Of a DNA stretch of 64,000 bases, positions 1-8,590 are shown one piece after another. Position 1 is the stretch's first letter, and the number at the start of each line of letters is the position of its first letter. Origin of the DNA: Altibacter sp. (GTDB lineage: Bacteria > Bacteroidota > Bacteroidia > Flavobacteriales > Flavobacteriaceae); assembly GCF_019913785.1 (NCBI RefSeq), contig NZ_JAIOHK010000063.1, positions 85,209-149,208 of the forward strand, given 5' to 3'. The notes beneath the pieces were generated by a model. That model was not told the origin of the DNA, made no database searches, and saw only the letters and a program-made list of their open reading frames with translations. A program made the position numbers and the translations under genes.

Positions 1-2
1 TA

Positions 3-209
3 GACTGTACGGTTGACGTAATTGAGGTTGCTTCGGGTAAAAGTGTAGGTGGAGGAAGGTCTTATGATCGTGGGGTAAAGATGTTTATCAACCCGGGCAC
101 ATACCAGGTGAAAGTAAAGGCACTACGGAAAACCGGCTTTGAGGGTGAAAAATCGGCCACCGTGACGATTAAAAAAGGCGAAGATGTTAAACAGGTCTTC
201 AAGTATTAA
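3..209 (+). CDS. C-terminal end of an unknown protein (5' end outside window)
   Basis: An open frame enters from the left edge and stops at TAA 207-209, giving about 68 residues that include 'MFINPGTYQVKVKALRKTGF' and end in 'DVKQVFKY'. The alternating short strands and the GTY.VKVKA pattern look like a beta-sandwich accessory domain of the kind found after VWA or carboxypeptidase-regulatory domains in Bacteroidetes; that reading is inference. It is shorter than the ORF track cut-off. The stop is 11 bases before the next gene, so it is probably the upstream member of the same transcription unit. The function cannot be named from this fragment. Confidence 0.7.
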   Translation, partial: DCTVDVIEVASGKSVGGGRSYDRGVKMFINPGTYQVKVKALRKTGFEGEKSATVTIKKGEDVKQVFKY

Positions 210-220
210 AAATCTAAATA

Positions 221-847
221 ATGAAGAATTACCTCATAGTTTCGATCATTTTATTTTTTAGTTGTGTTCGCATAGTGGCACAAAACGAGCTTGGAGAGGG
301 CTTTTTTTCACCCAAAACAGAGGAAGTCGAAACCCTGTACCTGTACGACATTCCCAACAGCAGGGCAGGCAGCCAAGAACGCCCCATAGATAGTATCACC
401 TTTGTAAAACGATACGCAAACCATGTGGATGGAATTGGCTATGCCCCCGAAGGTTTTGCGCCGTTTCATGAAAAATTGGACTATGGTGTTTTTGCCATAC
501 GGGTAAAACGTATGGGCCGAGACTATCATGAAATTATCATTAATGAAGAAACCGGGAAGACGGCCTATGTGAGTACCTGGCAAGGAAACTTTATGACCTG
601 GGGCGAGTTTTTTCTCAATTGCCATTCGGTAGAATTTATAGACAAAAACCAAAAAGTTTTCGACAACCCTATGATAAAATCGGCAGGAAGAGTGGTAAGT
701 CCTACAAACTTTAGGGTTCGCTACATTATGGGCGATTGGATGGAAGTGGAAATATTGGCCGACGATTACGACACCGTAAAAGGAAAAGGTTGGATACGTT
801 GGAAAAAAGACGGAAAACTTTTGATTACTTATAACCTGTTCGCTTAA
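221..847 (+). CDS. Secreted hypothetical protein, paralogue of the next gene
   Basis: 208 aa with an N-terminal signal peptide (hydrophobic run after MKNYLIVSIILFF, then VAQNE), so it is probably exported. The second half (about residues 85-208) aligns by eye with the end of the next gene: 'GR(D/E)(Y/F).E(I/V)..N..TG(K/Q)TAY', 'W.EF(F/L)L', 'GKGW(I/M)RW' and a final 'LLI.Y.L'. The two therefore share a C-terminal domain and arose by duplication. I do not recognise the family. The 10-base gap to the next gene suggests co-transcription. The overlapping minus-strand ORF (308-652) is a shadow. Confidence 0.8.
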   Translation: MKNYLIVSIILFFSCVRIVAQNELGEGFFSPKTEEVETLYLYDIPNSRAGSQERPIDSITFVKRYANHVDGIGYAPEGFAPFHEKLDYGVFAIRVKRMGRDYHEIIINEETGKTAYVSTWQGNFMTWGEFFLNCHSVEFIDKNQKVFDNPMIKSAGRVVSPTNFRVRYIMGDWMEVEILADDYDTVKGKGWIRWKKDGKLLITYNLFA

Positions 848-857
848 ATTTTAAAAT

Positions 858-1856
858 ATGAAAAACTTCTTCAAACCCGCCCGATTAGGATTTTACTTTT
901 TAATGCTTGTTGCCTTTTTTATCATTGGCCTCTACTTCGCCGGCCTCATTGATGCAGGCAAGGGACAAGGCCTAGCTGGTGGAGCTATTGTATTGGGGTA
1001 TGGTATAATGTTTGGCGTTATCGCATTTATCGCTTCCTTTTTTATTGCCCATTATGCACGGCACAAATTTATCGTATATGCCAATATCGTTTTATTGGCG
1101 GTAGTTCTTATCGGTTACGGGATAACACATTACCGCTATATTCAGCGTCAAAATGCCAAAGAGGAAAGCGAACAGTTTAAACCGGCCCCTACCGAGCCAA
1201 CTCAGCAGACTGAGCCAATTGGGATGGTAACATATTATAAAAACGACGCTTCTCATTCCATACCAATAAAAAATCCAATGGGAGAAAATGACGATATGGG
1301 TCTCGGATTTTTCAAGCCTAACTTTTATCAGTATCCCACTCTTTTTTTTTACGGTAACGTGACCCATGAAAAATCGGTAAGCCAACATACCCCAACAGAT
1401 AGCCTTGCACTAGGACGTGATCAATTTGGTGATTTCGCCCTAGTTTCAGCACCGCCTTGGTTGTTGCCTGAGGCCATGAATTCACCATTTGGCATCTTTT
1501 ATTTTAAAGTGAAAACCGTGGGTCGCGAATTTATTGAAGTGGTAGTGAATTCAAAAACAGGGCAAACGGCCTATCTCAATAAACGAAATGGAGAGCTGCT
1601 TTTTTGGCCGGAGTTTCTTTTAACGGTTTCATCCATTGAATGTATCGAGGGTAGATCTCAAATTCCAAAAATAAAGCCCTTGGATATTGCAGGAGAAGTC
1701 AACACCCCCTATATTCACCTCCGCCCATTACAAGTAAAGGATGAATGGGTACAGCTCGTCTTAAATGACAAGAATTATCGCGAAGTGGGAAAAGGTTGGA
1801 TGCGTTGGCAATCAGCTGGCGAATTATTGATAAAATATGAGCTTCCCAACATATAG
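858..1856 (+). CDS. Membrane protein with three TM segments, paralogue of the preceding gene
   Basis: 332 aa. Three hydrophobic segments lie in the first 95 residues (FYFLMLVAFFIIGLYFAG, GYGIMFGVIAFIASFFIA, IVLLAVVLIGYGI). A charged linker rich in E, P and T follows, then a soluble C-terminal domain of about 130 residues that matches the C-terminal half of the upstream protein (shared GREF.EVVVN..TGQTAYL, W.EFLL, GKGWMRW). The arrangement suggests that the same soluble domain is secreted free in one paralogue and membrane-anchored in the other. Family not recognised. An AT-rich gap with a T-run separates it from ftsK. Confidence 0.8.
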   Translation: MKNFFKPARLGFYFLMLVAFFIIGLYFAGLIDAGKGQGLAGGAIVLGYGIMFGVIAFIASFFIAHYARHKFIVYANIVLLAVVLIGYGITHYRYIQRQNAKEESEQFKPAPTEPTQQTEPIGMVTYYKNDASHSIPIKNPMGENDDMGLGFFKPNFYQYPTLFFYGNVTHEKSVSQHTPTDSLALGRDQFGDFALVSAPPWLLPEAMNSPFGIFYFKVKTVGREFIEVVVNSKTGQTAYLNKRNGELLFWPEFLLTVSSIECIEGRSQIPKIKPLDIAGEVNTPYIHLRPLQVKDEWVQLVLNDKNYREVGKGWMRWQSAGELLIKYELPNI

Positions 1857-1922
1857 TCTCCTAAGATTGTTGGATTTTAAACACCCTTTTTTTTATAAAA
1901 TTTTATTTAGCTTGTGCCGTTG

Positions 1923-1930
1923 TATATTTG
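1923..1930 (+). promoter_or_regulatory. Bacteroidetes -7 promoter box for ftsK
   Basis: TATATTTG fits the TAnnTTTG consensus recognised by the Bacteroidetes primary sigma factor, about 30 bases before the ftsK ATG. A second overlapping candidate, TATTTTTG, follows at 1931-1938. The -33 TTTG element is not clear. Support is the motif and its position only. Confidence 0.5.
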
Positions 1931-1960
1931 TATTTTTGCTCAAAGACAACCTAAGCGTAC

Positions 1961-4321
1961 ATGGCGAAAAAGAAATCCGCTAAATCGAAAACCCCACGTA
2001 AAAAAATTAGTTTTACGCTCTCTAAACAACAAAAGGTACTTTTGGGTAGCTTTCTGTTCTTATTGGGGATTGCCTTGTTGTTTTCTTTTGCCTCCTATTT
2101 TTTTACCTGGCAGACCGATCAAAGCGATATCGGCCTTCTAAGCGATCGCGACTTGGAAGCCCAGAATTGGTTGAACAAATTTGGGGCCAACGTCGGTCAT
2201 TTTTTTATATATGACGGCTTCGGAATTTCGGCCTTTATCCTAGCCTTTTTAATCACCCTTACCGGAGTTTACTTCTTTTTCGATTTCGCAAAAAAACAAT
2301 TAAAACGCTTTTGGTTCTGGGGCGTCTTACTTATGATATGGTTCTCGGTATTTTTTGGATTTTTCAAATCGACCGCCAATTTGTTCAGTGGCACCATAGG
2401 ATATGAACTCAACGATCTGCTTCAGGATTATCTGGGTTTAATAGGCGCTATTCTAGTGATGACCTTTCTTGCCATCATCTACCTGGTGGTGCGTTTAAAA
2501 GTAACACCCGATAAGGTTACGACCGCGTTAAAAAGTACTAAAAAGGAAATAGCCAACGATTTTGCTTCAGAAACAATTGCTTCGGAAATAGGAACCGATG
2601 CCATCTCGCAAACCGATTACGAAAAGGAGGTAGTTGATGCGGTATTGCCTTCCGAAGAAGAAATAGAGGACCTTCCCGAACCGGTTATAAAAACTTCCGA
2701 AGATTTTTCTATTTCTGAAGAAACCAATGTCGAAATGGAAATTGAGCAGGCTCCCGAAGAAGAGATCATGGAAGGAGATATCAGCAAAAAACTGGTAGAA
2801 GATTTTGGCGAATTCGATCCTACTTTGGAACTCAGTAATTATAAATTTCCATCGATCGAACTGTTGAAAGATTATACAGGTGGAAAAGGAATTACCATCA
2901 ATCAAGAAGAACTCGAGGAAAACAAGAACCGAATTGTCAATACACTTAATAACTACAAGATAGGGATTGCAAACATCAAAGCAACCGTGGGGCCTACGGT
3001 GACCTTATACGAAATTGTACCGGATGCGGGAATTCGGATTTCAAAAATTAAGAACTTAGAAGACGATATTGCCCTATCGCTTTCGGCATTGGGGATTCGA
3101 ATTATAGCTCCTATCCCGGGGCGCGGTACTATTGGGATTGAAGTGCCCAACAAAACACCAAAAATTGTTTCGATGCGTTCGGTGATTGCTTCACCTAAAT
3201 TTCAGAATGCCGAAATGGAACTCCCCATGGCATTGGGAAAAACCATCAGCAATGAAACCTTTGTAGTCGACCTGGCTAAAATGCCTCACCTACTTATGGC
3301 AGGAGCCACCGGACAAGGGAAGTCGGTAGGTTTAAATGCCATACTTACCTCCTTACTTTATAAAAAACATCCTGCAGAAGTTAAATTGGTACTGGTTGAC
3401 CCTAAAAAAGTGGAATTGACGCTTTTTAATAAAATTGAACGACATTATCTAGCCAAACTACCCGATACCGAAGAGGCCATTATAACCGATACCAACAAGG
3501 TGGTGTATACACTGAATTCACTTTGTATTGAAATGGACGCCCGCTACGACCTCCTTAAGGATGCCATGGTGCGCAATATTAAGGAGTACAATACCAAATT
3601 CAAGGCCCGAAAACTAAACCCCCACGAGGGACATCGTTTCCTGCCGTATATCGTACTAGTAATCGATGAATTTGCCGATCTTATCATGACTGCAGGCAAG
3701 GAAGTGGAAACACCCATCGCAAGACTGGCACAACTGGCGCGAGCTATTGGAATTCATTTGATAATTGCCACACAACGTCCTTCGGTAAATGTAATTACCG
3801 GTATTATTAAGGCCAACTTCCCGGCTCGTATTGCTTTTAGGGTAACTAGTAAGATCGATTCCCGTACCATTTTGGACAGTTCGGGAGCCGATCAATTGAT
3901 TGGTCGTGGCGATATGTTATTTACACAAGGAAATGATCTAACCAGATTGCAATGCGCCTTTGTCGATACCCCTGAAGTTGCCGATATAACCGATTATATT
4001 GGATCTCAAAAAGCCTATCCCGATGCTTATTTATTACCAGAATACGAAGGAGAAGAAGGTGGCACAAATCTTGATATTAGCATAGAGGAACGAGACAAGA
4101 TGTTTCGGGATGCTGCAGAAGTTTTGGTGATTGCTCAACAAGGCTCTGCTTCCTTATTACAACGAAAGTTGAAACTAGGGTACAATCGTGCCGGTAGGAT
4201 CATCGATCAGTTAGAGGCTGCTGGAATTGTAGGTCCTTTTGAAGGGAGCAAGGCCAGACAAGTACTTGTTCCAACCATTGACGCATTAAACCAACTATTA
4301 GAAAACGAAAGTAATTCTTAG
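1961..4321 (+). CDS. ftsK: DNA translocase FtsK
   Basis: 786 aa, normal length for a flavobacterial FtsK. It pumps DNA at the division septum and supports chromosome-dimer resolution. Four TM segments lie in residues 25-175, an acidic linker at about 200-290, and then the RecA-like motor. Visible motifs are Walker A GATGQGKSVGLN, Walker B IVLVIDEFADLIM and the sensor stretch ATQRPSVNVITG. The C-terminal gamma winged-helix domain (SASLLQRKLKLGYNRAGRII) is the part that reads polar DNA sequences. The ATG at 1961 follows a good -7 box; the basic N-terminus MAKKKSAKSK is typical. It sits just upstream of the lolA-like gene (4-base gap), probably in one operon. Confidence 0.97.
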   Translation: MAKKKSAKSKTPRKKISFTLSKQQKVLLGSFLFLLGIALLFSFASYFFTWQTDQSDIGLLSDRDLEAQNWLNKFGANVGHFFIYDGFGISAFILAFLITLTGVYFFFDFAKKQLKRFWFWGVLLMIWFSVFFGFFKSTANLFSGTIGYELNDLLQDYLGLIGAILVMTFLAIIYLVVRLKVTPDKVTTALKSTKKEIANDFASETIASEIGTDAISQTDYEKEVVDAVLPSEEEIEDLPEPVIKTSEDFSISEETNVEMEIEQAPEEEIMEGDISKKLVEDFGEFDPTLELSNYKFPSIELLKDYTGGKGITINQEELEENKNRIVNTLNNYKIGIANIKATVGPTVTLYEIVPDAGIRISKIKNLEDDIALSLSALGIRIIAPIPGRGTIGIEVPNKTPKIVSMRSVIASPKFQNAEMELPMALGKTISNETFVVDLAKMPHLLMAGATGQGKSVGLNAILTSLLYKKHPAEVKLVLVDPKKVELTLFNKIERHYLAKLPDTEEAIITDTNKVVYTLNSLCIEMDARYDLLKDAMVRNIKEYNTKFKARKLNPHEGHRFLPYIVLVIDEFADLIMTAGKEVETPIARLAQLARAIGIHLIIATQRPSVNVITGIIKANFPARIAFRVTSKIDSRTILDSSGADQLIGRGDMLFTQGNDLTRLQCAFVDTPEVADITDYIGSQKAYPDAYLLPEYEGEEGGTNLDISIEERDKMFRDAAEVLVIAQQGSASLLQRKLKLGYNRAGRIIDQLEAAGIVGPFEGSKARQVLVPTIDALNQLLENESNS

Positions 4322-4325
4322 TAAC

Positions 4326-4964
4326 ATGAAAAAGTTAGCCTTTTTAGTACTTATCCTTTTTACCTTTTCGAGCTACGCACAAGATGCAAAATCCTTGTTG
4401 AATGAAGTTTCAGCCAAGGCAAAGAGCTATGATAATATTCAGATTGATTTCAAATACAATCTCAACAACGTAAAAGAGAAAGTAAATCAGGATACACGAG
4501 GTGATGTCACGCTTTCGGGAAATAAGTATATATTACACATGATGGGAACCACTCGTTTGTTTGACGGTAAAAAGATATTTACCATTGTTCCTGAAGATGA
4601 AGAAGTAACCATTTCTACCTATAATACACAGGATGATAAAGATGTAACACCGTCAAAATTATTGACTTTTTACGAGAAGGGATATACGTCCAAAATGGAT
4701 GTTGTACAGAATGTAAAGGGTCGGAAAATTCAGTTTGTAAAATTGATTCCCATCGATTCTAAGGCCGAAATGAAAGAAGTATTACTAGGTATAGACGTGC
4801 AAACGAAACATATTTATAAACTTATACAAACCGATGCCAAGGGAACAAAATACACGCTTACGGTAAATTCATTCAAAACCAATCAGCCGTTGTCCAAAAC
4901 TCTTTTTACCTTTGACGAAGCTAAGTACAAGCAGGATGGATACTACATCAATAAGCTTGATTAG
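4326..4964 (+). CDS. lolA: LolA-like outer-membrane lipoprotein carrier
   Basis: 212 aa with a clear signal peptide (MKKLAFLVLILFTFSSYAQ). The mature part follows the LolA-type pattern: an N-terminal helix 'AKSLLNEVSAKAKSYDNIQIDFKY' packing on an antiparallel sheet, with phrases such as 'GDVTLSGNKYILHMMGTTRLFDGKKIFT' and 'TLTVNSFKTNQPLSKTLFTFD'. Proteins of this family carry lipoproteins across the periplasm, and flavobacteria usually encode this one next to ftsK. It is followed 8 bases later by an LptF/G-type permease, so the three envelope genes look like one operon. The exact cargo cannot be inferred. Confidence 0.85.
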   Translation: MKKLAFLVLILFTFSSYAQDAKSLLNEVSAKAKSYDNIQIDFKYNLNNVKEKVNQDTRGDVTLSGNKYILHMMGTTRLFDGKKIFTIVPEDEEVTISTYNTQDDKDVTPSKLLTFYEKGYTSKMDVVQNVKGRKIQFVKLIPIDSKAEMKEVLLGIDVQTKHIYKLIQTDAKGTKYTLTVNSFKTNQPLSKTLFTFDEAKYKQDGYYINKLD

Positions 4965-4972
4965 CCGATGTT

Positions 4973-6403
4973 TTGAAAATTCTGGATCGCTACATATTAG
5001 TCACCTTCCTGAAGACGTTTTTTAGCGTCTTCATTATTTTAATGTTCATTTTTGTGCTTCAAACTATTTGGTTGTACATCAATGAGCTCGCGGGAAAGGA
5101 TCTGGATGTTTGGGTTGTATTAAAATTCTTATGGTACGTCTCCCCGCGCCTAATTCCATTGGTGCTACCGCTGACAATTTTGGTAACCTCCTTGATGGTT
5201 TTTGGAAGTTTTTCTGAAAAATACGAATTCGCAGCGATGAAGTCGACCGGAATATCACTGCAGCGCGCCATGCGAAGTCTTACGGTTTTTATTTTAGTGC
5301 TTGCAGGCGTTGCCTTTCTCTTTGCCAATAATGTGATCCCCTATTCGGAATATAAATGGCAAAACCTAAGGCGAAATATCGCACAGGTGAGTCCGTCCAT
5401 GATCATAGCCGAAGGACAGTTTAGTCAGATTGGTGACGATTTCAACATAAAGGTAGGTAAGAAAAGTGGAGACCGAGATCAGTTTTTGAACGATATTGTA
5501 ATTCATCAAAAAAAACCTTCGAAGCCCAATGGAAACTACACGGTTATTATTGCCGATAATGGCGAACTGGCTAGCCAAGAAGGAAGCAATACGCTTTCTT
5601 TAATTCTGAATGACGGAAATTATTACGATGATGTACAGGTTAAGGACATAAAAAAACAACTTCGAAAACCCTTTGCCAAAAGCTATTTCGAATCCTATAC
5701 CATCAATATCGATCTTACCAAATTTAACGATACCGATATCGATAAAGAAAACGAACTCAACAACCATAATATGTACAAAATTAATGAGTTGTTCGTTGAG
5801 ATCGATTCCCTGTCCAATAGCTATACCAGAGATATTGCGGCCTTTTCTGAAACCATGTATACCCGTACCGGAGTGACCAAGTTTAGCGGGGAAACACCTG
5901 TTAAAAAAGACTCCATCAAACCCTTTAATTTGATAACCGATCTTTACGAAACCAAACAACAGGCCGATATTATTTCGCTGGCCATTACAAATGTTCGGGG
6001 TACCATTCAAGCGGTAAAGGGCAAAAAAACTGAATTTCATATCAAGACCAAACGGATTAACAAACACGAAATCGCATTGCATGAAAAGTATGTGTTGGCG
6101 CTGGCGTGTATCATTTTGTTCTTTGTGGGTGCTCCATTGGGGGCGATCATCCGCAAAGGGGGCATGGGATTACCCATGGTGGTAGCAGTATTGCTATTTC
6201 TTACCTATCATTTTATAGGAATATTTGCTAAAAATAGTGCCGAAGATGGCACCATGCACCCCTTTATTGCCAGTTGGTTGAGTACGGCAATTATGCTCCC
6301 ATTAAGTATTTGGCTCACCTATCGCGCTACTACAGATCAAGGCATCTTTGATATTGATTCTTTCATGCAACGAATTACAGGTCTATTTAAAAAGAAAGAA
6401 TAG
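4973..6403 (+). CDS. LptF/LptG family permease (LPS export)
   Basis: 476 aa of the YjgP/YjgQ family. In the LptB2FG complex such proteins extract lipopolysaccharide from the inner membrane. Four or so N-terminal TM segments contain the family phrases 'YILVTFLKTFFSVFIILMF' and 'PLTILVTSLMVFGSFSEKYE', followed by 'EFAAMKSTGIS'. A long periplasmic beta-rich region (about 125-370) comes next, then C-terminal TM segments with 'GAPLGAIIRKGGMGLPMVVAV'. The start is a TTG at 4973: the only nearby ATG (4968) runs into a stop two codons later, and the protein begins MKILDRYI as family members do. LptF and LptG cannot be told apart from one copy. Confidence 0.9.
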   Translation: MKILDRYILVTFLKTFFSVFIILMFIFVLQTIWLYINELAGKDLDVWVVLKFLWYVSPRLIPLVLPLTILVTSLMVFGSFSEKYEFAAMKSTGISLQRAMRSLTVFILVLAGVAFLFANNVIPYSEYKWQNLRRNIAQVSPSMIIAEGQFSQIGDDFNIKVGKKSGDRDQFLNDIVIHQKKPSKPNGNYTVIIADNGELASQEGSNTLSLILNDGNYYDDVQVKDIKKQLRKPFAKSYFESYTINIDLTKFNDTDIDKENELNNHNMYKINELFVEIDSLSNSYTRDIAAFSETMYTRTGVTKFSGETPVKKDSIKPFNLITDLYETKQQADIISLAITNVRGTIQAVKGKKTEFHIKTKRINKHEIALHEKYVLALACIILFFVGAPLGAIIRKGGMGLPMVVAVLLFLTYHFIGIFAKNSAEDGTMHPFIASWLSTAIMLPLSIWLTYRATTDQGIFDIDSFMQRITGLFKKKE

Positions 6404-6430
6404 CATTTACCAAAGAAGTTTAGTTTTCAA

Positions 6431-6438
6431 TATCTTTG
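6431..6438 (+). promoter_or_regulatory. Bacteroidetes -7 promoter box for the riboflavin gene
   Basis: TATCTTTG matches TAnnTTTG and lies 18 bases before the preferred ATG at 6457. The ORF track instead starts at a TTG inside this box (6436), which is very unlikely to be the real start. Confidence 0.55.
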
Positions 6439-6456
6439 CACTTACAATTGAATGCT

Positions 6457-7605
6457 ATGATTACTACCGAAAAAAACACATCAATACAACTCAATACCAT
6501 TTCCGAAGCCATAGAAGATATCAGGAATGGGAAGATTATTATTGTAGTGGATGATGAAAATCGCGAAAATGAAGGCGATTTTATTGCCGCCGCCGAGATG
6601 GTAACTCCCGAAATGATCAATTTTATGGCGACGAACGGTCGCGGACTTATTTGCGCCCCACTCACAGAAGAAAGATGCAATGCCCTTGACCTAAATATGA
6701 TGGTTGAAAACAACACTGTTTTGCACCATACACAGTTTACGGTTTCGGTAGATTTAATTGGTCACGGTTGTACTACGGGAATTTCGGTACACGACAGGGC
6801 GAAGACCATTAAGGCATTAGTAAACAAAGATACCAAACCGGGTGATCTGGGAAGACCCGGACATATATTTCCTTTAAAAGCTAAAACCGGCGGAGTATTG
6901 CGCCGTACAGGACACACCGAAGCCACAATTGATCTGGCCAGGCTGGCCGGTTTTCAACCGGCAGGTATTTTGGTGGAGATTCTAAACGAAGATGGCACGA
7001 TGGCGCGTTTACCTCAATTGGTAAAAGTGGCTAAAAAATTCGATTTAAAGATCATCTCTATTGAAGACTTGGTGGCCTATCGCATGGAGCACGATTCGCT
7101 TATCAAAAAAGAGGAGGACTTTAGTATCAATACCAAGTTTGGTAATTTCAGATTACGGGCATATAAACAAACTACCAATGATCAGGTTCATATTGCTTTA
7201 ACAAAGGGTAATTGGAAAGAGAATGAACCCGTGATGGTTCGCGTAAATGCCACTCTGGTAAACGGTGATATTTTGGGTACGTTGACAAACAATACCGAAC
7301 AGAAACTAGACGATATGTTTAGTGTAATCAATTCTGAAGGGAAAGGAGCCATTGTTTTTATTAATCAACAGAGTCAATCGCTAAACCTTTTGAATCGCTT
7401 AAAAGAACTGAAAGGAGCGCAAAAACCAAACGAAATAGCCAAAGCGCCGCGTATTGATATGGACAGCAAGGATTTCGGGATTGGAGCCCAGATTCTCCAC
7501 GATTTGGGAATTCACAAAATTCGTCTTATTTCTAATAGTGAACAAACCAAGCGTGTTGGGATGATTGGGTATGGGCTTGAGATTACAGAATATGTGAGCT
7601 ATTAA
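6457..7605 (+). CDS. ribB: 3,4-dihydroxy-2-butanone-4-phosphate synthase with decayed GTP cyclohydrolase II half (RibBX type)
   Basis: About 382 aa from the ATG at 6457. The N-terminal RibB domain (residues 10-210) is intact: '[14 protein letters not shown]' supplies the acidic metal-binding residues, and '[17 protein letters not shown]' and '[18 protein letters not shown]' are diagnostic. It converts ribulose 5-phosphate to the four-carbon riboflavin precursor. The C-terminal half aligns with GTP cyclohydrolase II in layout. However, the zinc-binding cysteine cluster is missing (region reads [16 protein letters not shown]), and the R.EGRGIGL segment is replaced by INQQSQSLN. That half is therefore unlikely to hydrolyse GTP, as in described RibBX proteins. 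Its TAA shares the TTAA with the stop of the opposing gene. Confidence 0.9.
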   Translation: MITTEKNTSIQLNTISEAIEDIRNGKIIIVVDDENRENEGDFIAAAEMVTPEMINFMATNGRGLICAPLTEERCNALDLNMMVENNTVLHHTQFTVSVDLIGHGCTTGISVHDRAKTIKALVNKDTKPGDLGRPGHIFPLKAKTGGVLRRTGHTEATIDLARLAGFQPAGILVEILNEDGTMARLPQLVKVAKKFDLKIISIEDLVAYRMEHDSLIKKEEDFSINTKFGNFRLRAYKQTTNDQVHIALTKGNWKENEPVMVRVNATLVNGDILGTLTNNTEQKLDDMFSVINSEGKGAIVFINQQSQSLNLLNRLKELKGAQKPNEIAKAPRIDMDSKDFGIGAQILHDLGIHKIRLISNSEQTKRVGMIGYGLEITEYVSY

Positions 7606-8483
7606 TAGTTATTTTTTCTGAAAAAATAAACCGCATCACTTGGAATTTCAGGTACTACCGTATGTTTGTGTTTTTTAAACCAAGACGCATTTAAGCCTCT
7701 TTCATGATCTAAATCGTAACTACCTATTACCTCCGTTTTTACAAAATTCCAACCTTGTTTCAACTGAAGGTCATAAACCACCTCTGTTGCTGCATCTATT
7801 GTATTGGTCCCATCTCTTCGAACTTTATCTTTTCTATTTTCGGTTCCTTGCATCTTACAAGCCTCATCTACATATACCCAATAAAGAATATAACCTTCGT
7901 CACCCATGGTCAATGTACTTTGGTTGGTAAGATTATAGGTTACACGTACAGAGTTTCCCATTGTAATATTGCCAATAATTTTATCATGTTGTTCCACTTG
8001 TAAAGAAGTTCTGGAAAAAGAACCGACTTTTCCATTATCATAACGTAATGCTCCAATATCTTGGAAATCGAAAAACACAAGGTTCCCTATATAGTCTAAG
8101 CTTGTTTCGGTTGTTATAACTTCGGGTAAATTAATCTGTACAAGACCTTCAGAATTTACACTCCCAACGTGTATTATTTTAGGCTCAGATCCATTTCCTA
8201 TTGATTTATACGACATTAAAAGCTTGGCAGAACCACCATCCCAATTTTCGAACTTATTATTTTTACTCATCATAGTATTTTTCCAATACCAATCGTCTTG
8301 GGAGTTTTCAGCTATTGAACTGTTATTCTCGCTTATAACTTCAGACTTCATATTTTCTACATTAACAGTTTTAGCATTAGCAATACTATCCTGAATTGCA
8401 GAAGATTCGTTTTTGGAATCTTCACTATTTTTACAACTATTCAAGAAGATAAATGCAAGTAGAATAATTATTGTTGGTTTCAT
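7602..8483 (-). CDS. Hypothetical lipoprotein
   Basis: The track ORF starts at 8513, but the eleventh residue begins a proper lipoprotein signal, MKPTIIILLAFIFLNSC, with the lipobox LNSC and a +2 Lys; I place the start at 8483 (about 293 aa). A low-complexity Ser/Asn/Glu linker follows, then a beta-rich domain with 'DDWYWKNTMMSKNNKFENWDGG', 'YILYWVYVDEACKM' and 'LKQGWNFVKTEVIGSYDLDH'. I do not recognise the family. It is convergent with the riboflavin gene, sharing four bases of stop codons. There is no obvious operon partner. Confidence 0.75.
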   Translation of the reverse strand: MKPTIIILLAFIFLNSCKNSEDSKNESSAIQDSIANAKTVNVENMKSEVISENNSSIAENSQDDWYWKNTMMSKNNKFENWDGGSAKLLMSYKSIGNGSEPKIIHVGSVNSEGLVQINLPEVITTETSLDYIGNLVFFDFQDIGALRYDNGKVGSFSRTSLQVEQHDKIIGNITMGNSVRVTYNLTNQSTLTMGDEGYILYWVYVDEACKMQGTENRKDKVRRDGTNTIDAATEVVYDLQLKQGWNFVKTEVIGSYDLDHERGLNASWFKKHKHTVVPEIPSDAVYFFRKNNY

Positions 8484-8590
8484 AATATATAAGTTTAGGT
8501 TTTTATATTTCAATATGTTTTAGTCCCCCAACAGCAAGTAAACCAAACACAATGAAATTACAATCCACGGCTTGGAATTTACGGCGTATG

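Noticed and set aside
5600-6082. 160-aa minus ORF inside the LptF/G gene
   Set aside because: Antisense shadow; the plus frame has family motifs throughout.
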